Shown here: positions 49,834 through 57,936 of the stretch, piece after piece
How the letters are laid out: every line of letters begins with the position of its first letter
Position numbering within the stretch: position 1 is the first letter of the stretch
NCBI GenBank assembly: GCA_015056205.1
Contig: SVGS01000002.1
Coordinates: forward strand, 62,001 to 126,000
Source of the DNA: Clostridiales bacterium
GTDB lineage: Bacteria > Bacillota > Clostridia > Christensenellales > Aristaeellaceae
Reading direction: 5' to 3'
Length of the DNA stretch: 64,000 nt
Translations under genes and position numbers: made by a program
Notes under the pieces: model-generated
What the model saw: only the letters and a program-made list of their open reading frames with translations
Database searches by the model: none
What the model was told of the DNA's origin: nothing

Positions 49834-50274
49834 CTAAATCACATAATCATCCCATTCTTCCCGGAGCTGTTCACGGCACTCCGTCAGAAATTCGGAGAAC
49901 ATTTTGTTTTCGGCAAAATCGATCATGGAGCGGTTCATTTTCCGCCACAGGCAGACATTGACCGCGTCCCGCAGCGTTCCGCCGTTATTCTCCGTCCGCG
50001 TGTCCTCCAGAATGCTGTTATCCAGGGCGTCCAGGATCTCGGACATCCGGATGCCCTCCGCCGGCCGAGCCAGCGCATACCCGCCCCGCAGACCTTTCTG
50101 CGCCCGGATCATCCCCGCCTGTTTCAGATGGGTCAGGATCTGTTCCAGATACTTCTGCGAAACGCCCTGACGCTCAGCGATATCCGGCGCCGAAACGCTG
50201 GATCCGTTTTCGGAATGCAGCGCGATATCGGTCAGCGCAAGCACTCCGTATTCAACTCTTGTGGAAAACTTCAT
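49834..50274 (-). CDS. Rrf2-family transcriptional regulator (CymR-like)
   Basis: 146 residues. The winged helix-turn-helix is typical: MKFSTRVEYGVLALTDIALH, VSQKYLEQILTHLKQAGMI, and the wing RAQKGLRGGYALARPA. Only one cysteine (VNVCLW) lies in the region where IscR/NsrR have three, so it should not bind an Fe-S cluster. That fits CymR-type regulators of cysteine/methionine metabolism. It lies 97 nt after the M20 peptidase, at the end of the MetN/I/Q gene run, and may repress that run by sensing sulfur amino acid status (inference). Confidence 0.88.
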   Translation of the reverse strand: MKFSTRVEYGVLALTDIALHSENGSSVSAPDIAERQGVSQKYLEQILTHLKQAGMIRAQKGLRGGYALARPAEGIRMSEILDALDNSILEDTRTENNGGTLRDAVNVCLWRKMNRSMIDFAENKMFSEFLTECREQLREEWDDYVI

Positions 50275-50321
50275 GGCGGCCGCCTTTCTGCTGTTCTTTC
50301 AGCGTTTCTCCCTAACCCGTC

Positions 50322-50341
50322 CCGCCGGCTTCCGCCGGCGG
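50322..50341 (-). other. Short G+C-rich stem between the peptidase and Rrf2 genes
   Basis: CCGCCGG (50322-50328) and CCGGCGG (50335-50341) with a 6-nt loop, no U-tract. It could be partial termination or an intercistronic stabiliser. Confidence 0.35.
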
Positions 50342-50371
50342 ACTCCGCCTTTCTGCAGCCGGAACGCCCGG

Positions 50372-51577
50372 CTAAACGCCCACCGCACGGTCCTGCTCCA
50401 CGACCGCCCGGGCGTGATCCTCCCTGATCCTGTTCAGCAGCTCCGGCGACTCGATCAGATCAAGTGCTGTCAGCGCCAGCACCTTCGCGCCCAGCGCGAC
50501 GGAGCGCAGGCCGGTCTCGGCTTTGCAGGCTTCCCGCTTCTCGATCGTATGGCCGGCCACCGGCACGTCGCTGATCCGGATCATCGGCTGAATCGTCGGA
50601 ATCACCTGGGAAACATTGCCCACGTCAGAGGATCCCAGCGGCACATTCATCTCTTCATAGCTTTCACCCAGGGAAAGCAGATTCTTCAGATACACCTCGT
50701 CAAAGGAGGGGGTCGGAACCACATTGTCAATCAGATTGCGCTGGGTCGGTTCCAGCAGGCCCTCGCAGCCGGTCTGGAGCGCCGCGCCCTCCGTAATCCG
50801 CTTCAGCTTCTCAATCACATCCATCATCCGGTTCACCGTCGCCGCGCGCACGTAGAACCGGGCTTCGGTGTCATCCGGGATAATATTCGGCGCGTCGCCC
50901 CCGCGGGTCACAATCCCGTGAATCCGCACGTCCCGGGGCAGCTGCTGGCGCAGCAGCCCGATGGCGTTGAAGACGAGAATCAGCGCGTCCAGGGCGTTAA
51001 TCCCCTCATGGGGCGCGGAGGAAGCATGGGAAGCCTTTCCCTTAAACGCGATCCGGATCGGCGCGCAGGCAATCTCCGCGTGCGTCAGCTCGTGATGATC
51101 GGATCCCGGATGCACGCACAGCGCCGCGTCCACATCCTTAAAAAAGCCTTCGCGGACAAAGCTTCCCTTCGCGCTGCCGTTCTCCCCGCCTTCCTCGCCG
51201 GGGGTGCCGTAAACGCGGATTTCTCCGCCGGTTTCCTCAATCACCTGCTTCAGCGAAGCGCCGGCCAGCAGGGAGGTGGGCCCGAACAGGTTATGGCCGC
51301 AGCCGTGCCCCAGCCCGGGCAGCGCGTCATATTCCGCCAGGAACACCAGCACCGGTCCGGGTTTCTTCGCCCTGTAGACCCCCGTGAAGCCCGTGGGGTG
51401 GCCGGCAACGTCCACGGTGACGTCAAAACCCTCCGCCTTCAGCTGCGCCGACAGCGTTTTGCAGGCGAAAAACTCATGATTGCTTGTTTCCGGCCGGGCG
51501 TGAAGATCCAGCGCGATCCGGCGGTAGAGGGGATACTGTTGATCCGCGTAATCCAGGATCTTTTCGCGAAGCGTCAT
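50372..51577 (-). CDS. M20-family amidohydrolase/peptidase
   Basis: 401 residues from ATG 51577, which overlaps the MetI stop (ATGA) and follows GGGAGG. Metal-binding motifs of the M20D group are present: LAEYDALPGLGHGCGHN, TPGEEGGENG (catalytic Glu) and later His residues in CVHPGSDHH and VAGHTIEKREA. These enzymes hydrolyse N-acyl or dipeptide amide bonds (for example N-acetyl-amino acids, aminobenzoyl-glutamate or small peptides). Coupling to a methionine-type importer suggests that the imported compound is an N-acylated or peptide-bound sulfur amino acid, freed here (inference). Confidence 0.9.
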   Translation of the reverse strand: MTLREKILDYADQQYPLYRRIALDLHARPETSNHEFFACKTLSAQLKAEGFDVTVDVAGHPTGFTGVYRAKKPGPVLVFLAEYDALPGLGHGCGHNLFGPTSLLAGASLKQVIEETGGEIRVYGTPGEEGGENGSAKGSFVREGFFKDVDAALCVHPGSDHHELTHAEIACAPIRIAFKGKASHASSAPHEGINALDALILVFNAIGLLRQQLPRDVRIHGIVTRGGDAPNIIPDDTEARFYVRAATVNRMMDVIEKLKRITEGAALQTGCEGLLEPTQRNLIDNVVPTPSFDEVYLKNLLSLGESYEEMNVPLGSSDVGNVSQVIPTIQPMIRISDVPVAGHTIEKREACKAETGLRSVALGAKVLALTALDLIESPELLNRIREDHARAVVEQDRAVGV

Positions 51578-52305
51578 ACCTGTCCTCCCTTTTCTTTTAC
51601 GGAATGCCGGCGGGGAAACAGCCCGCGGTTCGTGGTTCTGCGGGAAAGGCCGTTCCCCAGGCTCTGCAGCACAAAGGTCACGATCAGCAGCACAATCACG
51701 CACACATTCACAATATCCGGATGGTTCTGATTCTGGCCGTAATTGATGGCGAAGGAGCCGATGCCCCCCGCTCCGACCGCGCCGGCCATGGTGGTCAGTC
51801 CGATCAGGCTGATCGCGGTGACCGTCGTCACCCGGATCAGATCCGGAACCGCCTCCCGGAGATAAACCCGGAAGATCAGCCCCGCCGTTCCGCTGCCCAT
51901 GCTCCGCGCGGCCTCCACCTTTCCCGGATCCACGCCGGAAAGGGCCACCTCGACCTGACGGCTGTAAAAGGGAACCGTGCCGAACACCAGCGGCAGAATC
52001 GCGCCTTTCACATTGATCGCCGTGCCGACCACCGCCCGGGTCAGGGGAATCAGGAAAATCAGCAGGATAATAAACGGAACGGAGCGGAATACGTTGATGA
52101 TCAGATTCGTCGTCTGGTACACCGCGGGCTTCGGCGCGATTCCATCCTTTTTCGTGATCACCAGCAGGATTCCCAGCATCAGGCCGATCACTCCGGCGAT
52201 CAGGCCGGCTTTCCAGAACATCTCCGCCGTGGCCAGACAGCTTTTATAAAACTTGTCACGATACAGATACAGATTCGGCGTGAGCTGCTGCATCAGTTCC
52301 TCCAT
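51574..52305 (-). CDS. metI: Methionine-type ABC transporter permease MetI (copy 1)
   Basis: 243 residues, five to six membrane helices. The EAA coupling loop reads KVEAARSMGSGTAGLIFRVYL, and the VGAGGIGSFAINYGQNQNHPD end is characteristic of MetI. Its start lies about 50 nt inside the metN reading frame, an unusually long overlap; a later in-frame Met at residue 29 would remove the first helix and is unlikely. It forms a homodimeric channel with the adjacent MetN ATPase. Confidence 0.92.
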   Translation of the reverse strand: MEELMQQLTPNLYLYRDKFYKSCLATAEMFWKAGLIAGVIGLMLGILLVITKKDGIAPKPAVYQTTNLIINVFRSVPFIILLIFLIPLTRAVVGTAINVKGAILPLVFGTVPFYSRQVEVALSGVDPGKVEAARSMGSGTAGLIFRVYLREAVPDLIRVTTVTAISLIGLTTMAGAVGAGGIGSFAINYGQNQNHPDIVNVCVIVLLIVTFVLQSLGNGLSRRTTNRGLFPRRHSVKEKGGQV

Positions 52306-53368
52306 CCCTGATCACCTCCGCGCTTACATGATTCTGCCGCAGGAACGCCAGTCCCTTGTCGACATTTTCCCGTTCCCCGCTGATAATCCCGGCCATCCCG
52401 CCCACCGGATTACCGTGAAGGTATTCCGAATTCGCCAGGATAATATTCAGATCAAAGCCGTATTTCCGGGCGGCCGTCGTCAGCAGATGCTCGCCGACGC
52501 AGTCCTTCTGAAACATCAGGCGGACCAGCATCTCGCCCGGCTTCACCCGGACCAGCTCCGCGTTTTCCTCCAGCAGCTTGTCCAGTTTGCCCAGCAGCGA
52601 GGAGGTGGAAACAAACTTCCGGGTGATTTCCTTCTGCGGATCCGCGAAAACATCGTATACGGTTCCTTCTTCGACCACCCGGCCGTTCTCCATCACCGCC
52701 ACCCGGTCGGCAATGCTTTTGATCACCGCCATTTCATGCGTGATGAGCACAATCGTCACGCCCAGCTGCCGGTTGACCGCCTGCAGCAGGGACAGAATCG
52801 CTTCCGTCGCTTCCGGATCCAGCGCGCTGGTCGCCTCGTCTGACAGCAGAATCCGGGGCTCCGCGGCCAGAGCCCGCGCAATGGCGACGCGCTGCTTCTG
52901 GCCGCCGGAAAGCTGGGACGGATAAACGTCGGTCTTGTCCTCCAGCCCGACCAGCGCCAGCAGTTCGCTTACCCGCTGCTCAATCTGCTTCCGGCTCCTG
53001 CCGGTATGCTGCAGCGGATAGGCGACGTTTTCAAACACCGTACACCGGTCCAGCAGATTAAAATGCTGGAAGATCATGCCGATGCCCCTGCGCATGTTAT
53101 TCTGCTCCCGGGCCGACATTCCCTTTCCGTTCAGATACGGCTTTCCGTTTCTGAAAACAATCTCACCGACGCCCTCGATTTGAATGCTTCCCGAATCCGG
53201 TGTTTCCAGCAGGTTGAGGCAGCGCACCAGGGTCGATTTTCCGGCGCCGGACGATCCGATCACCCCGTAAATCACGCCGTCGTCTATCGTCAGGGACACA
53301 TCCCGGACGGCTTCCACGTCGCCGCTTTTGAGGCGAAAAGTCTTGTTCAGCTCCCGAATCTCAATCAT
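52256..53368 (-). CDS. metN: Methionine-type ABC transporter ATPase MetN (copy 1)
   Basis: 370 residues. Walker A GSSGAGKST (Lys44), signature LSGGQKQR, Walker B ILLSDEATSALD and switch HEMAV are all intact. The C-terminal part (about 280-355) is the NIL regulatory domain, which binds methionine in MetN and gives feedback inhibition of transport. The insert between Walker A and Q-loop (GVGEIVFRNGKPYLNGKGM) is slightly long. It follows the permuted MetQ by 34 nt and overlaps MetI. Confidence 0.95.
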   Translation of the reverse strand: MIEIRELNKTFRLKSGDVEAVRDVSLTIDDGVIYGVIGSSGAGKSTLVRCLNLLETPDSGSIQIEGVGEIVFRNGKPYLNGKGMSAREQNNMRRGIGMIFQHFNLLDRCTVFENVAYPLQHTGRSRKQIEQRVSELLALVGLEDKTDVYPSQLSGGQKQRVAIARALAAEPRILLSDEATSALDPEATEAILSLLQAVNRQLGVTIVLITHEMAVIKSIADRVAVMENGRVVEEGTVYDVFADPQKEITRKFVSTSSLLGKLDKLLEENAELVRVKPGEMLVRLMFQKDCVGEHLLTTAARKYGFDLNIILANSEYLHGNPVGGMAGIISGERENVDKGLAFLRQNHVSAEVIRDGGTDAAAHAESVSVS

Positions 53369-53402
53369 GGTGCGCTCCTCCCCTGCCCGGCCGGTTTCCG
53401 GG

Positions 53403-54314
53403 TTACTGTTCCTTTTTCCCCGCGGCTTCCTTCAGCGCGTCCAGCGAATCATACTTCCGGGAATACAGCGTCAGCGGAGCAATCAGGGTATCGCCGATGA
53501 CGGTCAGGTCATAACCGTTGGCGGACGCGTCGTTGTTCAGATAGGCTTTATGCTGGAAAGCGTTCAGGTCGATCTCTCCGGAGTTCAGCGCCTCGTTGGG
53601 CAGATTGTAGGCGTCAAATTCCACCAGCTCGATGTAGATGCCCGCGTTCTCCTCGTCCAGCACCTTCTGGACCGCCTTCCACTGATCGTTGTTCGCGCCG
53701 CATACACCGACCGTCACCACCGTCTTGCCTTCCCGGTCGGAAGCATAGGCAACGATCTCCTTCGCTTCCTCGGGAGTCAGCCTGATCGCGCTGTCATAGG
53801 CAAAGGCCGGATAGAAGGCTTCTTCGTAGTTCACCAGCAGGAACTCCGCGACCAGCTGCGTCTGATAGGCGGCGACAACCTTCTGATAGGTTTCGTTTGC
53901 GGCGTCCGCGGTGCGGGCCACGATGATGTTCACATAGGGGTTGTCTCCGTTCTCGCTCTGCTTTTCAATGATCAGGCCGTCCCGGGAGGGAATCAGGTTG
54001 TTCGGAATCGCGTAGGTGCCGTTAATCGTGGAGGCTCCGAAATCCCCGAGTGTGGAGGGCAGGGTGTTGGCCTGCACCGGAACGACCTCGACATCATACA
54101 GGTAGCCGGTGATATCCGCCAGCTCGGGGGTATATCCCGCTTCCGGTTTCACCGTGATCAGTCCGGCCGTCTCCAGCAGCTTGATGCCTCTGGACAGGTT
54201 GGTTCCGTCATCCGGAATGCCGATCTGCAGCGTCTCGGCGGAAGCGGCAGCCAGTCCGGCGGCCAGAACCAGGGAAAGAACCAGGGAAAGAATCTTCTTC
54301 GCGGTATTTTTCAT
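53403..54314 (-). CDS. MetQ/NlpA-family binding protein with circularly permuted lobes
   Basis: 303 residues from ATG 54314, 8 nt after AGGAG. Signal peptide 1-26, cleaved after ASA, no lipobox. The mature chain begins with what is normally the second MetQ lobe: LQIGIPDDGTNLSRGIKLL (29-47), then STINGTYAIPNN (95-106) and NPYVNIIVAR (125-134). The normal first lobe follows: TVVTVGVCGANND (198-210), NSGEIDLNAFQHKAYL (244-259), and the chain stops after YDSLDALKEAAGKKEQ, exactly where a canonical MetQ crosses into the IPND lobe. The canonical paralogue next door (54351-55193) has the two lobes in the usual order. Both lobes are complete, so this is rearrangement and not truncation. Ligand is presumably methionine or a relative, but permutation may change specificity. 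Confidence 0.85.
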   Translation of the reverse strand: MKNTAKKILSLVLSLVLAAGLAAASAETLQIGIPDDGTNLSRGIKLLETAGLITVKPEAGYTPELADITGYLYDVEVVPVQANTLPSTLGDFGASTINGTYAIPNNLIPSRDGLIIEKQSENGDNPYVNIIVARTADAANETYQKVVAAYQTQLVAEFLLVNYEEAFYPAFAYDSAIRLTPEEAKEIVAYASDREGKTVVTVGVCGANNDQWKAVQKVLDEENAGIYIELVEFDAYNLPNEALNSGEIDLNAFQHKAYLNNDASANGYDLTVIGDTLIAPLTLYSRKYDSLDALKEAAGKKEQ

Positions 54315-54350
54315 TTTCTTTATCTCCTTTTTCGTTTTCATTCAGTTCGT

Positions 54351-55193
54351 TTACTTCAGTTCGTCCGGAATCCACCACAGGCCCTTCCAGGCGCCGTCCG
54401 CGGCGTTTTCCTTCTCCAGATAGGCCTTGAATTCATCGGAATGATACGCGTCGACGATCGCCTGCGCCCAGTCCGTATGCGCGTTTTCCGCCTTGACCAC
54501 CACCTGCAGGATCAGGTGGGGCAGAATGTCTTCCTGAGCCAGCGCCCTGTACTTCTCGTTCACGCCGGCGTTATAGACCACGGAACCGGTGATAACCACA
54601 TAGTCATAATCCGAAATGGCGGCGGGAATGGTCAGGCTCTTCTGCTCGATCAGCTGCAGGTTGTAGGGATTCTCAATCACGTCGTCCACGCTGACTTTGG
54701 AGATTTCAACGGAGTCGTCGAGTTTGATCCAGCCGATTTTCTGGAGAATCGCCAGGCAGCGCGCGGTATTGGCGGCGTCGTTCGGGATCGCGACCGTGAA
54801 GCCTTCCTTCACTTCGTCCAGCGATTCATGATTGGCGGAGTAAATCGCCGCGGCCACCGTGGGAATCACGCTGATCGGCACCAGGTCGCCGCCGTTATTG
54901 GCGTTGAAGTTCTCCGCGTAGGCGGTATGCTGTTCCACGTTCACATCCACTTCGCCGGCCTGCAGAATCTGGTCCGCAACCAGCAGCTCGGAGGTTTCGA
55001 CCACTTCGGCCTGATAGCCCTTCGCTTCCAGGATCGGGATAATCGCGGCTTCAAACAGTTCGGTGTAAGGTCCCTGGGACTTGGAATACTTAATCAGCTT
55101 CTTGTCGGTTTTGATAATTTCCGTCTCCTCGGCGAAGGCGGCCGCCGCCAGCAGCAGGGACAGCGTCAGAAGAATGGCAACGATCTTTTTCAT
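54351..55193 (-). CDS. metQ: Methionine-type binding protein MetQ/NlpA (canonical order)
   Basis: 280 residues from MKKIVAI, about 9 nt after GGAAGG. Signal peptide 1-21 (AAAAFAEE) without a lipobox Cys. First lobe IKYSKSQGPYTELFEAA and QAGEVDVNVEQHTAYAENF; hinge NHESLDEVKEGFTVAIPNDAANTARCL; second lobe DYVVITGSVVYNAGV. This is the normal MetQ order. The ligand-pocket sequences differ somewhat from classical MetQ (SVVYNAG instead of NGNYA), so the ligand may be a methionine analogue or dipeptide. It lies after metN2-metI2, completing transporter set 2. Confidence 0.9.
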   Translation of the reverse strand: MKKIVAILLTLSLLLAAAAFAEETEIIKTDKKLIKYSKSQGPYTELFEAAIIPILEAKGYQAEVVETSELLVADQILQAGEVDVNVEQHTAYAENFNANNGGDLVPISVIPTVAAAIYSANHESLDEVKEGFTVAIPNDAANTARCLAILQKIGWIKLDDSVEISKVSVDDVIENPYNLQLIEQKSLTIPAAISDYDYVVITGSVVYNAGVNEKYRALAQEDILPHLILQVVVKAENAHTDWAQAIVDAYHSDEFKAYLEKENAADGAWKGLWWIPDELK

Positions 55194-55369
55194 AGGATAA
55201 AACCTTCCTTTCATCTCTTTGATCTCTTTCGTATCCTGCAAATCCTGCATTTTGACCCGTTATCGGTCTGAACAGTTCTCCGTTCCGGTCCGGGACATGC
55301 GCATTCGGTCTCTCGCCCGTCCGTTGTGGCGACATCGACCGGACCACCGGATCCTTCGGATTTCTTTGC

Positions 55370-56059
55370 TCATCTGTGTGCCCTCAGCTTTCTTGATATG
55401 GCGCCTCCGAGAAACTGAATCAGCTGCACGAAGATCACCAGAATCACAACCGTCAGAATCATCAGCGGGGTGTTCATCTTTTCGTATCCGTAGGTCAGCG
55501 TCAGGTCCCCGACGCCGCCTCCGCCCACATAGCCGGCCATGGCCGAGGCTCCCAGAAGGCCGATGGCCCCGGTCGTCAGGGCGAGCACCATGCTGCCCAG
55601 CGTCTCCGGCATCAGGAAATACCGGATAATCTGTAACGTATTGGCTCCCATCGCCTGCGCCGCCTCAATGATCCCGGGCGAGCATTCCAGCAGGCTGTTC
55701 TCCAGCAGCCGGGCAAGATACGGGCTGATGTAGAGAACCAGCGGCACCAGCGCCGCGGTGGATCCGATGGTGGTTCCCATGATCAGCCGGGTCAGCGGCA
55801 TGATGGTGACCAGCAGAATCACAAAGGGAACCGACCGGATCACATTGACATACGTATTCACGACCGCGTACAGGATCCGCGCCGCCTTCCCCTGGACCAC
55901 TCCGTTCTTCCGGGTCAGAACCAGCACCAGCGCCAGAATCAGGCCGATGAAGGTGCCGATCAGCAGACCCCATCCGACCATGTACAGCGACTGCTGGCAG
56001 CTGGTCAGCAGGCGGCTCCATTTGATCCCGAAGATCTTGCTGTTCAGAAAATCGTTCAT
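55370..56059 (-). CDS. metI: Methionine-type ABC transporter permease MetI (copy 2)
   Basis: 229 residues, five to six helices. N-terminal SCQQSLYMVGWGLLIGTFIG, coupling loop GIIEAAQAMGANTLQIIRYFL, and late VGGGGVGDLTLTYGYEKMN mark MetI. Start and metN2 stop share ATGA, giving coupled translation. A 176-nt gap separates it from metQ and contains CCGG-rich complementary segments but no clear terminator. Confidence 0.92.
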   Translation of the reverse strand: MNDFLNSKIFGIKWSRLLTSCQQSLYMVGWGLLIGTFIGLILALVLVLTRKNGVVQGKAARILYAVVNTYVNVIRSVPFVILLVTIMPLTRLIMGTTIGSTAALVPLVLYISPYLARLLENSLLECSPGIIEAAQAMGANTLQIIRYFLMPETLGSMVLALTTGAIGLLGASAMAGYVGGGGVGDLTLTYGYEKMNTPLMILTVVILVIFVQLIQFLGGAISRKLRAHR

Positions 56060-57132
56060 CCTTCATTTCCTTTCCCGGCCGGTATCTCCGTAATGGTCCG
56101 GCTGTTCCAGTCAATGAACAGCCGCTGCCTCAGCGCGCCGGAAGCGTCAATGTACCGCTCCGCCTCCCCGATCGTTTCCGTATCCCCGATCAGCTGAAGA
56201 ATGAAAACGCTCATCATGCTTCCCTGCATCTGGGAAATGTTCGCGCCGATGATGTTGACCTCCAGCCCGGCCCTCCGGCACAGGTTCGCGATCACCGGTT
56301 CATTGACGGAATCCCCGATAAATTTCAGCTGTTCCAGCCTGTAGTGCCGGTTTTCCGCCCGGATCGTGTCATAGAAGGTCTCGGGAACCTGATCGTTGAT
56401 GACGGTGCGCACAAACCGCTTCGTCACGTCCTCTTTCGGCTGCCCGAAAACCGCCAGCACCGTCCCCTCCTCCACAACGCGGCCCTGCTCCATCACGGCG
56501 ACCCTGTCGCAGATCAGCTGAATCACCTGCATTTGATGGGTGATCAGCAGAATGGTGATGCCCATCTCCTGATTGACCCGCTTCAGCAGCTTCAGGATGG
56601 ATTCCGTCGTCTGCGGATCCAGCGCGCTTGTTGCCTCGTCGCACAGCAGGATCTCCGGGCTGGTGGCCAGCGCCCTCGCAATCCCGACCCGCTGCTTCTG
56701 TCCGCCGGAAAGCTGGCTGACGTAGGCGTTCCGCTTGTCCGAAAGCTCCACGAATTCGAGGACCTCCGCCACGCGCTTTTCAATTTCCGCCGCGCTTCGG
56801 TGCTCGAGGATCAGCGGAATCGCGACATTGTGGTATACCGTCTTTCCTTCCAGGAGATTGAACTGCTGAAACACCATCCCGATCTTTCTGCGCAGGGCGG
56901 AAAGGGACTTCCCTTTCAGGCTGTCCAGCCGCTGCCCGGCAACTTCCACCGTTCCCTGATCCGGCGTCTCAAGCCGGTTGACCAGCCGGATCAGGGTGGA
57001 TTTCCCCGCGCCGGAGAAGCCGACGATGCCGTAGATCTCGCCTTTACGGACATGAATGCTCACATCCCGCAGCGCGTGAACCTCCGTCTTCTTCCCGCGG
57101 AAGGTTTTTGTTGCATGTTCAATCCTGATCAT
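56056..57132 (-). CDS. metN: Methionine-type ABC transporter ATPase MetN (copy 2)
   Basis: 358 residues from MIRIEHA after GGAGGACC; upstream in-frame codons overlap the promoter. Walker A GFSGAGKST (Lys44), LSGGQKQR, ILLCDEATSALD and THQMQV are present; C-terminal NIL domain about 270-345 (QLKFIGDSVNEPVIANLCR, VNIIGANISQMQGS). First gene of the long operon (metN-metI-metQ-permuted metQ-metN-metI-M20). The two ATPases differ throughout, so this is an old duplication or two independent sets. Confidence 0.95.
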   Translation of the reverse strand: MIRIEHATKTFRGKKTEVHALRDVSIHVRKGEIYGIVGFSGAGKSTLIRLVNRLETPDQGTVEVAGQRLDSLKGKSLSALRRKIGMVFQQFNLLEGKTVYHNVAIPLILEHRSAAEIEKRVAEVLEFVELSDKRNAYVSQLSGGQKQRVGIARALATSPEILLCDEATSALDPQTTESILKLLKRVNQEMGITILLITHQMQVIQLICDRVAVMEQGRVVEEGTVLAVFGQPKEDVTKRFVRTVINDQVPETFYDTIRAENRHYRLEQLKFIGDSVNEPVIANLCRRAGLEVNIIGANISQMQGSMMSVFILQLIGDTETIGEAERYIDASGALRQRLFIDWNSRTITEIPAGKGNEG

Positions 57133-57207
57133 GTCCGGTCCTCCACCTGCGTTCCCCTGCCTGCCGCTTTTCAGCCGGCGTCCGGCTTCATCGGGAAGCA
57201 TGGCGGA

Positions 57208-57236
57208 ATCATACCACCATTCACCTACTATGTCAA
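57208..57236 (-). promoter_or_regulatory. Promoter of the methionine-type operon
   Basis: Minus strand TTGACA (57231-57236), 17-nt spacer, TATGAT (57208-57213). The leader is only about 70 nt, too short for a SAM-I riboswitch or T-box, so control is probably by a protein such as the Rrf2 regulator. Confidence 0.8.
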
Positions 57237-57304
57237 TATGTTTTATGTATTTAGATTGTATTCAGCCCGCGGACCGCCGCGCGCGTTTTCCTTTTCCGGT
57301 TTTC

Positions 57305-57832
57305 TTATTTCTGACAGATCGCCCCGTCATAATTATCGCGGACCTGGAAGAGCAGTTCAATCACTCCGGGAAAATAAGGAACGAAGGCGTGATCCTTCTC
57401 CATCGCCCGGATCTCCTCCAGATCCGCCCATCTGGCTTCAGAGACTTCAGAGGCCTGAAGCGTCAGGGAACTGATTTCCACATCGGCTGTCACCGCGTAA
57501 AAATCATCAAAACCGCGCTCATAATTGATGGTGAAATGGGGGCGGACATCCCGGAGATTCAGACAGAGTCCGAGCTCCTCCAGCGTCTCTCTTTCCGCGG
57601 CCTGCCAGCTTTCTTCTCCGGCCATCGCGCTTCCCCCGGAACTGAGATCCCATAAATCCGGCCACGCGCGTTTCGCGTGGCAGCGTTTCTGAATCAGCAT
57701 CTCGCCCCGGCTGTTGAAGATCCCGGTATGGACGATCAGATGATACTTCTCATTTCCCCAGGATTGCTCCCGCACAATCGTTCTCCCGGTTTTCTGCCGG
57801 TTCACATCGTATACGTCCCAGATTTCGGGCAT
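57305..57832 (-). CDS. NUDIX hydrolase (IPP isomerase-like group)
   Basis: 175 residues from MPEIWDV; AGGAAG lies upstream. The full Nudix box spans 67-89: Gly67-x5-Glu73-x7-ArgGlu-x2-GluGlu-x-Gly-Leu (GSAMAGEESWQAAERETLEE...). The N-terminal EIWDVYDVNRQKTGR and KRCHAKRAWPDLWDLSSGG are typical of the YfcD/IDI-like group, which hydrolyses nucleoside diphosphate-linked compounds or isomerises isopentenyl diphosphate. The specific substrate is unknown. It is the last of three leftward genes (sensor, membrane protein, NUDIX) with about 100 nt before it. Confidence 0.9.
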   Translation of the reverse strand: MPEIWDVYDVNRQKTGRTIVREQSWGNEKYHLIVHTGIFNSRGEMLIQKRCHAKRAWPDLWDLSSGGSAMAGEESWQAAERETLEELGLCLNLRDVRPHFTINYERGFDDFYAVTADVEISSLTLQASEVSEARWADLEEIRAMEKDHAFVPYFPGVIELLFQVRDNYDGAICQK

Positions 57833-57936
57833 ATCGGTTCTTCCTTTCTTCATCGGCGCCGGAAGGGAGCAGGCGAAAACAGGCCGCCCCGTTTCCGCCG
57901 CGCCTCTCCTGCCCGGTATCCCGTGCGTCAGCAGGG

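Noticed and set aside
49834-50274. IscR-like Fe-S sensor
   Set aside because: The three cysteines needed for cluster binding are not there; only one Cys is found in that segment.
57133-57304. Possible SAM riboswitch or T-box before the methionine-type operon
   Set aside because: The promoter at 57208-57236 leaves a leader of about 70 nt with no multi-stem structure, too short for either element.
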